Shown here: positions 44,801-54,819 of the stretch, one piece after another
Layout: every line of letters begins with the position of its first letter
Position numbering within the stretch: position 1 is the stretch's first letter
NCBI GenBank assembly: GCA_025917655.1
Contig: CP084619.1
Span: 2,771,001 to 2,835,000 of the forward strand
Direction of reading: 5' to 3'
Source: Chlorella sorokiniana
Lineage: Eukaryota > Chlorophyta > Trebouxiophyceae > Chlorellales > Chlorellaceae
DNA length: 64,000 bases
Translations under genes and position numbers: made by a program
The notes under the pieces: generated by a model
What the model saw: the letters and a program-made list of their open reading frames with translations, nothing else
Told to the model about the DNA's origin: nothing
The model's database searches: none

Positions 44801-47800
44801 GCTACGCGCCCCCCATGCACACGCCCACGTCCCCCTCCCCGCCCACCAATCATGTCGGCGTCGGTCAGCAGGCCGGGTACGCGCACCACCTCGTGGGCCT
44901 CCGTGGACAGGCGCGCACCCGTCTGCAGCAGCTTCTCGATGGTCTGACCCACGTCCCAGCCCTTCTCCTGCGGGGACAGGTCGGCAGAGGGAGGCAGCTC
45001 GGCAGCCGTTCTCCTGCGCAGGGCGAGCGGCATGGGACTGGCGGGGCGGCGGAGGGAGGCAGCTCAGCAGCGCACAGCTGAGCAGCGTTTCGCGCAGCGT
45101 TTCGTGGCAGCGCTGTGTGGCGAGAGGCGCGGGCGACCGGCCCGTCTGCCCACTGGGCCCCCTCGCTGCCCGACAGCCCCACGGCAGGCTTGCCCGCATG
45201 CGGTGCAGGTAGGTGTGGATCTCCTCCTGGCTGGCAGCTCGCCCCACGCCGCCCACAAACTCCCCCAGCGGGATGAAGGGCGTGGGCACCGGGCACTCGC
45301 TCATCTCCTCGCAGCCAAAGCTGCAGCGGGTGGGGTTGGTGGGGCGGGTATGAGGGGAGCGAGCGCATGCTGTCAAGCAAGGGATGGTGCCGGGCGCAGC
45401 AAGCAGCACAGCTGCGCCAAACCTCGGGACGCATCACCACGCCGCGAACTCACACCCAGCACGCTTGCTGCGGCACGCCGCCCGCAGCCGACAAGGCGGC
45501 ACGGTACCATCCTGCCCAGCTAGCCCAGGCTGCTGCGGGTTGGGCTCACCATCCGAGGCCCCGCACGTACCACGCAGCCCGAGGCCACGCCTCGCGGTCC
45601 CACCAAGCCTGCTGCCGCGCCGCCTGCTGCACCTGGCCGCGCTGCTTCTGCAGGGGGAAGGTCAAGGCAGAAGGGTGGTGCAGGGCATTTGGGCGGGCCG
45701 CGATGCAACCACCTGCCTGCCCGCAGGCGCAGCTGCAGCAAGGGGGGCCCTCAAGCGGCAGCAGCGCATGCTGACCCCACCCCACAGCATCACCCCAGCA
45801 TGCGGCGCACCTTGCGCAGGATGGCTGCCTGGAACAGCTCCCGCTGCTCCGCCTCAGCCTCCGCCCGCGCCAGCCGCGCGTCGGCCTTGGCAGCCGCCTG
45901 GGCCGCGGCAGCAGCAGCAGTCGCGGCAGCAGCAGCGGCGTCCGGCACGGTGCTGGCCTTGCCTTCGCCGCCAGCGGAGCCGCTCTCAGTGTCGCCGCTG
46001 CCTGGGGTTGACATCTGTGCGGCGTCGCCGCCCCGTGGGCCGTCGCGGGTGGTGGCGTGGCGCGCGGTGCCGCTGTCGGCGGCCGCCTCGCCCTCGCCCG
46101 CAGCGGTGGCGGCAGACTGCCCGCTGCCCCCACGCTGCCCTCGCCGTCAGCGCTGCCGCTGCTGCGTGGCGCTGCGGCCGTGCTGGGAGTCTCTGCAGCC
46201 TGGGCGGCGGCCTCGCGGGCGTGTGGGGCGCTGGGGGCGGGGCGGGGAGCCTGCCAGCAGCTGCTCGGCGGCTGCCTGCTGTTCCTGCTGTGCCTGCTGT
46301 TCCTGCTGTGCTCGCTGCGCAGCAGCCGCCTTCCTGGCGGCCCGTGCCACCTCCAGCGCCTCGGCTGCCTCGCCATCCACGCCTTCCCAGCCGCCCTCCC
46401 CCTCGCTGCCCCCGGAGCCGTCGCCGCTGGAGCCACTTGCACCCTCGTCGCCGCTGCCCACCCCCAGCGCGCCCTCGCCCTCAACCCCGGCCAGCAGCCG
46501 CCGGGCGGCGGCCGCGGCGCGCTTGCGATCGCGCCGCCGCCTGCGCGCCTGCCGCCTGCGCAGCGCCAGTGGCAGGTACTCAAACACCAGAGCATCCTGC
46601 AGCTGGTCGGTACTGACGTGGCTCCACACATGCAGCGGACGGGGCCTGCGCTACGGCCGGGGTGGGGGTGGGGGTCCGTTGGCGGTCGGGCCGGCAAGTG
46701 CGTAGCGCGGGAGCTGCGGGCCCTCCACGCTTGGCACCCCAAGCACAGCAGCCAGCCAGCCAGCGGCAAGGGCCCAAGCGGTGCCGCGGCAGCAGCGCCG
46801 GCAGCTGCAGGCTGACCGCGTGGGCAGGGCTGCCTCTGGCGGCGCGCCCTCGTTGAGCAGGTGGTCCAGCGGGCGGTCCTGGGTGCCCACGCCGTGGTAC
46901 TTGTACTGCACGGTACCGCAGCAACGAGCCAGGCTGGGGCAGGGCCGCAAGGGGCAGGGGCAAGAGGGCGGCGGCAGGAAGCTGCCTGCTGCGAAGCGGC
47001 TGCCTGCTGCGCGGCCAGCCCCGGTGCAGCCCCCACCTGGTACGGGTGCGCCAGCCGCTCGCCCAGCCAGCGCGCCACGGGCACCGTCACGGCATTGCCT
47101 GCGGGGGCAGCCGGCAGCGCTTGGTGCAGCACGGAGCCGGACCGTGCTGGAGGACACAGCAGGCAGGGTGGGCTGCGGAGGCTGCTGGAGCAGCGGCGCC
47201 TACCCAGCAGGTCCCATCGCTTGCCGGCGCCGGCCTCGGCGTTGTCGTCGCGCCGAGCCGAGCGGTGGGCGCCCACCCCAGGGGTCTGGATGGGCCAGCA
47301 GGGGCGCGTGTGCCCCTCCTCCAGCCCCTGCATGAGGCGGCGGCGGGCGCGGCGTTTTATGCCAGGGGCAGGGCACAGGAGCGGGCGGGGGCTTTCTTTG
47401 AAGAATCAAGAACAAAATCTTCCTGATTCACCCCTCAGGTGCAGCCTAGCAGCACAAAGCCTCCTGCAGGCAGCCAGCCCAGGCCAAGGCAGCAGCAGCA
47501 GGCGTGAGGGCAGGTGCTGTGCCCCCCCACCACCCCCACCCCCACCCGCCTGCAGCCGCTCCGCGTCCTCCAGGCGCAGCATGCCGGCGGCACCGTCGCC
47601 CAGCAGCAGCAGCATGCGGTCGTTGGAGGTGGTGAAGGTGGGCACCACGTCCTCGCCCGCCGGGCTCCTGGGCACAGCGTGTGGGTGGGTGGGGGTATGT
47701 GTGTGTGTGTGCGTGCTGTTCTTGTGTGTGGATGAGGACATGCGCCTGGGTGTGGTCGCAGCGGTGGCCTGGCAGCGTGCCAGCGTTGCCCAGCATGCTC

Positions 47801-49319
47801 CCCACGCCCCGCGCCCCCACCGGCGCAGCTTGCAGCCAGCGACGATAACAACAGTCGTGGACGATAACACCAACTCCGCCCCGCCGCCGCTCACATGGCG
47901 TTGCCCATGTCCAGCGCGTACGAGACGCGGGCGTGGTGCCGCATGTTGCGCAGCTCGGCGGCGTGGCAGGGGTAGCAGCGTCGCCCCGCCCCAAACAGCG
48001 CCTCGCAGCCGCCGGCGCAGCGCGCGGAGCCCTGCGACAGCAGCACGTCGCGCGCGTCGCCGTGCAGGGAGGCCACCAAGAAGACGCGGCGGCGGCGGTT
48101 AGGGAGCCCAAAGCCTGCAAGGGGAGGGGGCAGGAGCGGGGCCGGGGGCAGCGCCCAGTGTGCTGGGATGCGGTGCGGGGCAGCTTGCCACGGCCCGTCA
48201 CGCCGCCGCCAGCCACCAGCGGTGCCGCCCACCTGCCGAGTTGACCACACGGTACGCCCATGACTGGTAGCCCAGCTCGATGAACTTGCGGGTGCAGTAC
48301 TGCGGGGAGGGGGCGGCGGGGGGTTCCTTCGTCACTGCCTGCAAGCGCCCGCAACAGGTGCCGCCCCGCACCGCCCGCCCCCACCTGCATCACCGGCGGC
48401 TCCCCGCCGTGGCGGTCCAACAAGGCCTCCACCTGCTCACAGAGGGTGGTGATGATGAGTGGGAGTCGGCACCTCAACAGCCTGCCCTGCATGCGGCACA
48501 GACCAACCGCATGCCCAGCCAACCCGCCGACGCACGTTCTCCAGAAGCACCCAGGGCACGGGCGCTTGTCGTCCTTGGCTTGCTGCAAGGTGGCGGCAGC
48601 ACGGGTTGCAGGGGTGAGCGTCAGGTGCCCGCGAGGGTCGTGGAAGGCAGCAGCGGCGCAGCACCAGGCGCGGCGGCGAGGCAGTGCGCGGGGGCGAGGC
48701 AGCAGGCACGGCCCCACCTGCAGCAGGCGGAAGACGTGGCGCACGAGCCCCGTGGACTGACCCTCCAGCCCGCGGCGCAGGCCGGCGCGGCTCACATCCA
48801 CGCAGGGGAAGCCAGCCACCAGGAGCTCCGTCTCCTGGGATCAGCCCCCAAACGACAGCAGCAGGGTCACCAGAGGCGGTCGGCGGCAGCAGCTCGCGGG
48901 AGCTGTGCACACATGGCTTTCACAAGGCTGGCGCACCTCTGGAAGTCGATCCAGGCTGATCACGTCATCATGGATGCGCACGCCTGGGAAGGCGCTGCGC
49001 AGCACCTGCAGGGCGCCCTCGGAAGGCGGGAACAGCCAGGCATGATCAGTTCGGCGGCGGCGATGGGTCCCGCCCAGCAAAACTTCAACCGTGACCGCAC
49101 ATACCTGTCGAGCACCAGCATCGCTGTCGCAGAGTAAAAGGAGTTCATGGCCAGCCTGCAGCCAGGCAGGAGATACGCAGGTTTGGGCGTGCCCGTGCGA
49201 GAACCCTAGGCTGTGCCGGGAGCGCACACCCTGATTGCGACACGCACCTGGTGCAAGCCGAGATCCAACCCACCAGCCCCCGAGAACAGACTGGCCACTT
49301 TGAGACCCCCGGGCGGCAT
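41807..49319 (-). CDS. Cytosine-5 DNA methyltransferase with PWWP, Tudor-like and CXXC domains
   Basis: Predicted nuclear DNA methyltransferase. The catalytic domain is N-terminal: exon 1 (49248-49319) starts with MPPGGLKVASLFSGAGGLD, motif I only ten residues in. Then LLLLCDSDAGARQ (motif II), FPGVRIHDDVISLDRLPE, the catalytic PC loop AGFPCVDVSRAGLRRGLEGQ (about 48800), PWVLLENV (motif VI, about 48540), EALLDRHGGEPPVMQYCTRK, GFGLPNRRRRVFLVASL (motif VIII, about 48090) and KRWDLLGNAVTVPVARW (motifs IX-X, about 47220-47060). The C-terminal half holds reader modules: a PWWP-like domain (GDLVWVYDKTVGCWWPGEKL, then QWYRPSECELFEGN, about 44650-44070), a CXXC-type finger (NLKQRCGQCKTCMNN, about 43600), a Tudor-like domain (VGARVSVWWEGDQRFYSGLL, then CYDDGEVGMHRLWQHDE, about 43370-42970) and a second CXXC motif (EKCGECKHCLNPRLKKACKV, about 41910). 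The family assignment (DNMT3-like, DNMT6-like or another algal group) is open. Confidence 0.85.
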
Positions 49320-49596
49320 GTTTGCAGATTGATGGTGGATCACCGGGCTGTCTCAATAGCATTCCCGGCGCACAAATGCAATGCAAGTTCGGAGGTGGAA
49401 GCACGAAACCAAGAGGATGTTCATGGGTGCAAGAGGTCGCCTTGCAATTGCACCGACACTGCATCTGGTGGTGCGAGCCCGGTACAACCCTTGTTCGAGC
49501 CACCTGGCTGCAGTTCATTCATGTCGATCGCTGGTGTTTGAGTCCTGCGGCGCTGCAGTTCACCGCGATCAAGGCTCAGTGCGCTGCCAACCCACA
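49320..49596. promoter_or_regulatory. Short divergent promoter, DNA methyltransferase / otubain
   Basis: About 280 bases between outward-facing starts hold both promoters. AT content is somewhat raised. No clear core element or gene seen. Confidence 0.45.
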
Positions 49597-52500
49597 ATGA
49601 GCTTCGAGGCTTCTGCTGACAGGCTGGGCCAGGTGTTGAGCGGCCAGGCGCTACAAGCAGACGCGCAGGAGGGAGGTGCAGACAGCGCCCCAGAGCCGGT
49701 AGTGCAGGCGCCCACCGACATATCTGCAGCAGGCATTGTGCTAGAGAATCAAAGGCAGAGCGTATCAGAAGGAGTTGCCAGCGTAGGCGATGGCGGAGGC
49801 GGGCCACAAGTAAGCAACGCTGCTGCGCCGTTGCTGCCTGTCAGCCGCCTGCAGCAAGTGGTGCACCCCTTTTACTGATTTCCAACTGTTGATTGCACGC
49901 CATTGCAGCCGGTGGTTGGGGAGTTTGTGCCATCCACTGTTGGCGACTTTGGGACGCACAGCCTGGCAGGGGGTTTCCAGGGCGAGACGTCTGGTGAGTG
50001 CGTACTGCGTCTGTCAATCTCTGCTGGTGCTCTGCGTCCCTGCTTCGTGTTGGTAGCCTGTCAGATCCAGCTTGCGGCGGAGATTCGCTGTCATTGCCTG
50101 CAACCCAGCTCCCCCAAGCTGAGGGCCTGATGGGGTGCCGCCTGCGCTCAGGGCTGCACGACGGCGGCACCGTCGACGACGGCTTTGGCGAGACGGGCGC
50201 AGTTGGGGGTGCGCCCATGGACCTGCTGCAGCCTGGCACCGCCTCGGCGCAGGGCGGCGGCCCCGGCCCCGCCGCTGCTTCCCACCACGCCAGCGTGCGC
50301 AACGAGGCGCCGCATGCCAAGCGCAAGATGAGCGAGATGGGGAGGTGGGGGACCAGGCCAGCCCGCCTGCGACAAATGCAGCCGCGGCAGCAGCTGCGGC
50401 TGCGGAGGAGGTGCAGGAGTGCGACATGCGGCCGGCGGCGCAGGAGGCGGCATGCGGCTCCGCTGAGAGCGGCGGCGACGCCGCGGGCACGGGCCTCAAC
50501 CGGTGGGCAGCCCTCCACACCTGCGCTCGCGCCTGCTCTCTGCTGCCTTGCTCCGGGTGTTGCCCAGGGGGCGTCGTACCGCGCAGCATCCTCGAAGCAG
50601 CATGCCGCTTGCTGCGTGGAAGGTCGGCGCCGAGCGCGCCTGTTGCCCTCACCCTCGCCCCTTGGCAGGGTGCCCTCTGACGTGGCCATGGTGACTGGCG
50701 AGGCGCCGTTTGAGGCGCTGGTGGGCGCTGCGCACACCGCAGACTTCCTGGTTGACGGGGGGCATGGTGAGGGGCGCTGCTGCTGGTGCGCGCGTGGGCG
50801 CGCCCGCCCGCCGCCGCCCCCGCTGATGTGCCTGGGGACGTCGGGTTGTTGTCGCAAGGCTGGCTGCAGGCCGCACTTGCCCCAACCCTGCTCGCTGCCT
50901 GCCCCTGCCTGCGCAGCTGCCCGACGACTGCGACAGCAACATGGCGCGGGCGATACAGGCGTCTCTGGAGGAGGCGCGTGCGCAGCAGCAGCGCCAGCAG
51001 CAGCAGCAGGCAGCAGCAGCGGGCAAGGGCGGGCTGGCAGGCACCTCCGCCAACCCCGACCGCCCTTCTGACGCGGAAATCATTGAATACGAGAACCAGA
51101 TCAGGTGCGGTGCGGGCTTGGGTGGTGTGGATGGAGTTGCGGGGTGCGCTGCGGTGCTGCTGTGCCGTGGCAGGCGGCGGCACGCGCCTGGCAGCATTGC
51201 ACCACCACGTCCGTGGTGCTGCACCATGCCTGGCTGGCCGCCACCCACGGTGTGTCCACGTGTCCGCATGAGCGCCCTGCCTGCTAGGGAGGCGGAGGTG
51301 CAGCGTACGCCGCTGATGGGCGACCGCGAGCCGCTGGATGCGCTGGCGGCCGAGTACGCTGCGGGCGCCGCCATCTACCGCCAGAAGATCGGCGCGCTGG
51401 GAGAGGAGTACGGCAGCATACGGTGGGCGGCCGCCGGCTCTGTTGCCTGCCTCGCTTCCTTGGTCGCTGCGCCCCGCGCTCATGCTGGCAAATGTCGCCG
51501 TTTCGGGCAAGGCGGTCAGCGCATGGAGGCATGATACAGAGGCCTGCCTTGCAGGCCTTTCACCTGTGCGCGCCCCTGCACACCCACCAACCCGCCCCTC
51601 ACCACCCCGGCTGGCTCGCGCCCCGCAGGCGCACGCGCGGCGACGGCAACTGCTTCTTCCGCTCCTTCCTGTTTGGCTACCTGGAGCACCTGCTGCTGTC
51701 CGGGGACGTGGCGGAGCGGGACCGCCTGCTGGGCCGCCTGGCGGCGCTGAAGAAGGAGCTGGTGGAGGTTGGCGGCTACGACGACATTGGTGGGCGGCGG
51801 CCGGGGTGATCCACAGGCTGGCGGCGGCCCGGCTGCCTGGCTTGCCAGCAAGCCAACCCACTTTCCAAATGTGTTGTCCCCACACCCCCTTGCCCGTCCC
51901 TGACCACCGCCGCGTGCAGTGCTGGAGACGCCGCTGGATGTGGTGCTGGAGATGGTGCGGGGGTGGCGGCGCCGCTCGACCCGCTGACCATCGAGGGGCT
52001 GGAGGCCAACACGCGGGACGAAACCATCGGGTGGGTGCGGGCTTCCCGGGCCGCAGCGGGGCTGACGCCGCCTTGCAAAGACATGGGGGAGCCGCTGCTC
52101 TGCAAGCGCCTTGCCCGTTCCCCGCGACGGCCAGTTCAGAGCCGGGCAGCAGCTGCGGCGGGCACACCCCGTCGCTCGCCGCGCAGAAGGAAGGCCTTGG
52201 GGCCCCCTTGCCCCCGCACTGCCACCTACCTGCTGCCCACCCGCCGCCCACCTGACTTCACGCACCTCCCCTGCCCCACCCCGTTCCTCGTGCAGCTCCT
52301 ACGCCGTGTGGCTGCTGCGCATCATCACCTCCTGCGAGATAAAGAAGCGGGCCGACTTCTTTGCGCCCTTTGTCATGGCAAGCAGGGGGAGCATGGCCTG
52401 CCCCGCCTCCACCACGCTCTGCCCCACACCTGGCTTGCCAGCCAGCGGCGCCTCTGCATGTGTCGCTGCGCTGCTAGTCCTCTCAAGGGCCCCGACACGC

Positions 52501-53119
52501 CGCGCGCGCCCCCCACCCCCACCCCCCCGCCCCCACCGGCAGGGGCTGAGCGACCTGGATGTGTCCACCTTCTGCGCGCGCTGCGTGGACCCGATGGGGG
52601 AGGAGGCGGACCACGTGCAGCTGGTGGCCCTGACAGACGCGCTGCAGGTGGGCGCCCCTGGAAGATGGGGGGGGGGGAGAGCAGAGAGCATCGCAGGCGC
52701 CTGCCCTTTATGCATGTCTGCGCCCTGGGTTTCTTCCTTGCAGCATGGGGAGGCGTTGTGCTGTGTTTACGTCTGTGCTGATCGGAGGGTGTCCCGCCCC
52801 CTCCTGACTCCCCAGGTGCCCATCCGTGTCGTGTACCTCGACCGCTCGTTGGCCCCAGGCGGCGGTGCCGCCGCATCCGGCTCCAGCGGCGTGCACGTGG
52901 ACAAGCACGACTTTGTGCCGGAGGGCGGCCCCTCCACCCAGCCCCGCGTGCACCTGCTCTACCGGCCAGGCCACTACGTGTGCAGCCGCCGCGCGCTGCT
53001 CTGTTGCTTGCAGCGGTGGCGATGGTTGCGTGGGGATTGCGGTGCTGGCTGGATGCAGACCCACTCCCACCCGCCTGGCTCCTCCCACACAGGATTTGAT
53101 GTACCTGCGGCACGGCTGA
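49597..53119 (+). CDS. OTUB1: Otubain-family deubiquitinase (OTUB1-like, peptidase C65)
   Basis: Predicted cysteine protease that cleaves ubiquitin chains. The N-terminal third, from MSFEASADRLGQVLSGQ, is unlike animal OTUB1: low-complexity and acidic, with a ubiquitin-interacting-motif-like helix, MARAIQASLEEARAQQ, followed by polyglutamine (about 50940-51010). The otubain core starts with SDAEIIEYENQIR, then PLDALAAEYAAGAAIYRQKI and GSIRRTRGDGNCFFRSFLFG, carrying the catalytic Asp-x-x-Cys (about 51630-51675). Then come ELVEVGGYDDI, SSYAVWLLRIITSCEIKKRA, FFAPFVMGLSDLDVSTFCAR, EEADHVQLVALTDALQVPIR and VVYLDRSL. The catalytic His is in HLLYRPGHYD: the exon ends at HY and splices to DLMYLRHG and a stop at 53117-53119, matching the usual PGHYDILY ending. 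Introns are numerous. It is head-to-head with the DNA methyltransferase gene and tail-to-tail with UEV1, another ubiquitin-pathway gene. Confidence 0.9.
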
Positions 53120-53475
53120 GCGCCTGCTGTCCAGGCAACGTATTCATTGCTTTCGTCGACCCCTCCATGGTTTGGACTTCCGGCTGCGGCGGGACGTCTG
53201 GACGCTGGCGCTGGCGCACGGCCCCCCTCGGATCTGCGCCACTGACTTGTGTGTGCCTCCCGTTGTTTTTGCCCGCACTGCTAACCACTGCCCAACACAC
53301 GATGCCCTGATCTGTGCAAGCCCCATCCCAGTAACCCAGTCTCACAAGGTATTGCTGCTCAGTTGATGCTGGGGGCCGCGCTGTTGAACACAGCTCGTGC
53401 CAAAGTCACCGGCTGGGACGTGCCCCCTCGGTTCAAACCAGCAGGGCTGCAGTTTACAGCGCGCGGCCAGAGCCG
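53120..53475. other. Convergent 3' regions of the otubain and UEV1 genes
   Basis: A 356-base tail-to-tail spacer with lower GC in its middle (53260-53400). Likely two 3' UTRs. No gene seen. Confidence 0.45.
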
Positions 53476-54172
53476 TCAGTACGTGGAGCCCTCAGGCGGT
53501 TGCGGCAGCTTGCGGTTGTGTGGCGCCGCCATCTCCCGCCGCAGCTCCGTCAGCACCGTCCATGGTGTAGGCGCGGGTCCAGCGGCCCAGCAGGCCAAAG
53601 GCGCGGGGTCCACCACCCCGTTGGGCGCCACGCAGCTCATCTGCACGCGCGACTGGAAGCGCACCTGGGGGGCCTGCGGGCAGCCCGGGGGGGCGTCGTG
53701 CTGTATGGCCACAGCAGGGGGCCAGCAGGGAGTCGAGTGGCTGCAGCTCCAAGCCCAGGCAGCATCGAGGCAGGCAGCCGCAGCCGCCGGGGAGCAGCCA
53801 GCGCCCGCGCACCTCGTCAGGGTACTTCTCGCCGCAGTATATTTTCAGGGTGTAGATGCGGCCGTCGTGCACGGTCTGCATGGCGGCAGGCAGGCAGCAC
53901 CAGAGGCTCCCGGCTCAGGATGTGCTCATGCAGGCAGTGGTGGGAGAGCAGCGGCCGGCGGCGCACGTTGGGCGGCCCAATGATGGTGCCTGTCCAGTGC
54001 CGCATGAGCAGGTCGTCGGCATTGTCCATGCCATAGCTAACGGTGCCGTCGCCCAGGCCCTTCTCCCCCTTCTCCAGCTCCTCCAGCAGCCGGAAGTTGC
54101 GCGGCACTGCGCGGCGCAGACACGGATGCACAGTCACCAGGTTTAGATGCCGGTGCTACCCAGCGTGGGCAT
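53476..54172 (-). CDS. UEV1: Ubiquitin-conjugating enzyme E2 variant (UEV1/MMS2)
   Basis: Catalytically inactive E2 that pairs with Ubc13 to build Lys63-linked ubiquitin chains, for example on PCNA in error-free damage tolerance. A very short first exon, MPTL plus one base, splices to [20 protein letters not shown], then [82 protein letters not shown] and [20 protein letters not shown], ending GSTY. This is the plant UEV1 order, and the catalytic Cys of active E2s is absent, as expected. I chose the start at 54172 because the GTAGCA donor after MPTL joins in phase to VPRNF. One base is missing in the G-run 53605-53608 (plus strand); the join before TELRRE may carry another indel. Confidence 0.92.
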
Positions 54173-54819
54173 GTGATTGCCAACGATAGTGTGTTGCGTT
54201 CCAAGCCCAGAAGCAGACAGAAGCTTGCTGAAAACGGTCAAGGAGGACTGCGCCGAATGGACTGCCGCCCGTGACTGGCTTGCGCTGGGCCGGTGCACGG
54301 GCTGTATCCGGCCGCGTGTGCTGCATTCCTTGTCTCCAGGCTCATCCCAGCCTGATATCGTGCTGACCGAGATGCTAGCACCCCAGGAAAGGGCAAACAC
54401 AGGCCCCAGCCACTTGACTGGGTTTGCCAGGACGGTGCACAAGCACAGCTGACCGAAATTCCATTTGACCGGCGGTTTAACATCTTTGAAGCTCACCTAC
54501 GACCGTGCCTCCTCCCTGCATTTCTCCGCCCTGCCGATCGGCTTGCGACGCGCTGCTCCCAACAGTCGGCACTCGACTGTGGATATTGTGCAGCCCGTTC
54601 CAGGCAGTCGAGGGACTCCTTTTGTCGGAGAGAGGGCCATACAAGTGCAAGCGGCGGTACAGTCGCCCCACCCGGTCCATGTTTGCATACCAGGACATGC
54701 ATTTTGCACTCCCAGCAGCGCACATGGCTTAAGGCCGCGGTCGGGCCCGTATCCAGCAGCCCACCCTCTCGGCAGTTCAGGGTGCTGCTGCTCCCGACAA
54801 CTGGGGTCGGGAAGCAACC
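54173..54819. promoter_or_regulatory. Divergent promoter between UEV1 and BRF1
   Basis: About 650 bases between outward-facing starts. GC is lower than in the exons (54180-54500). Open frames on both strands give no recognisable protein. Confidence 0.45.

Noticed and set aside
50014-52251. 745-residue minus-strand open frame opposite the otubain gene
   Set aside because: Its composition is Arg/Ala/Pro/Gly-rich with no recognisable domain, and it lies antisense to well-conserved otubain exons. High GC makes stops rare on the opposite strand.
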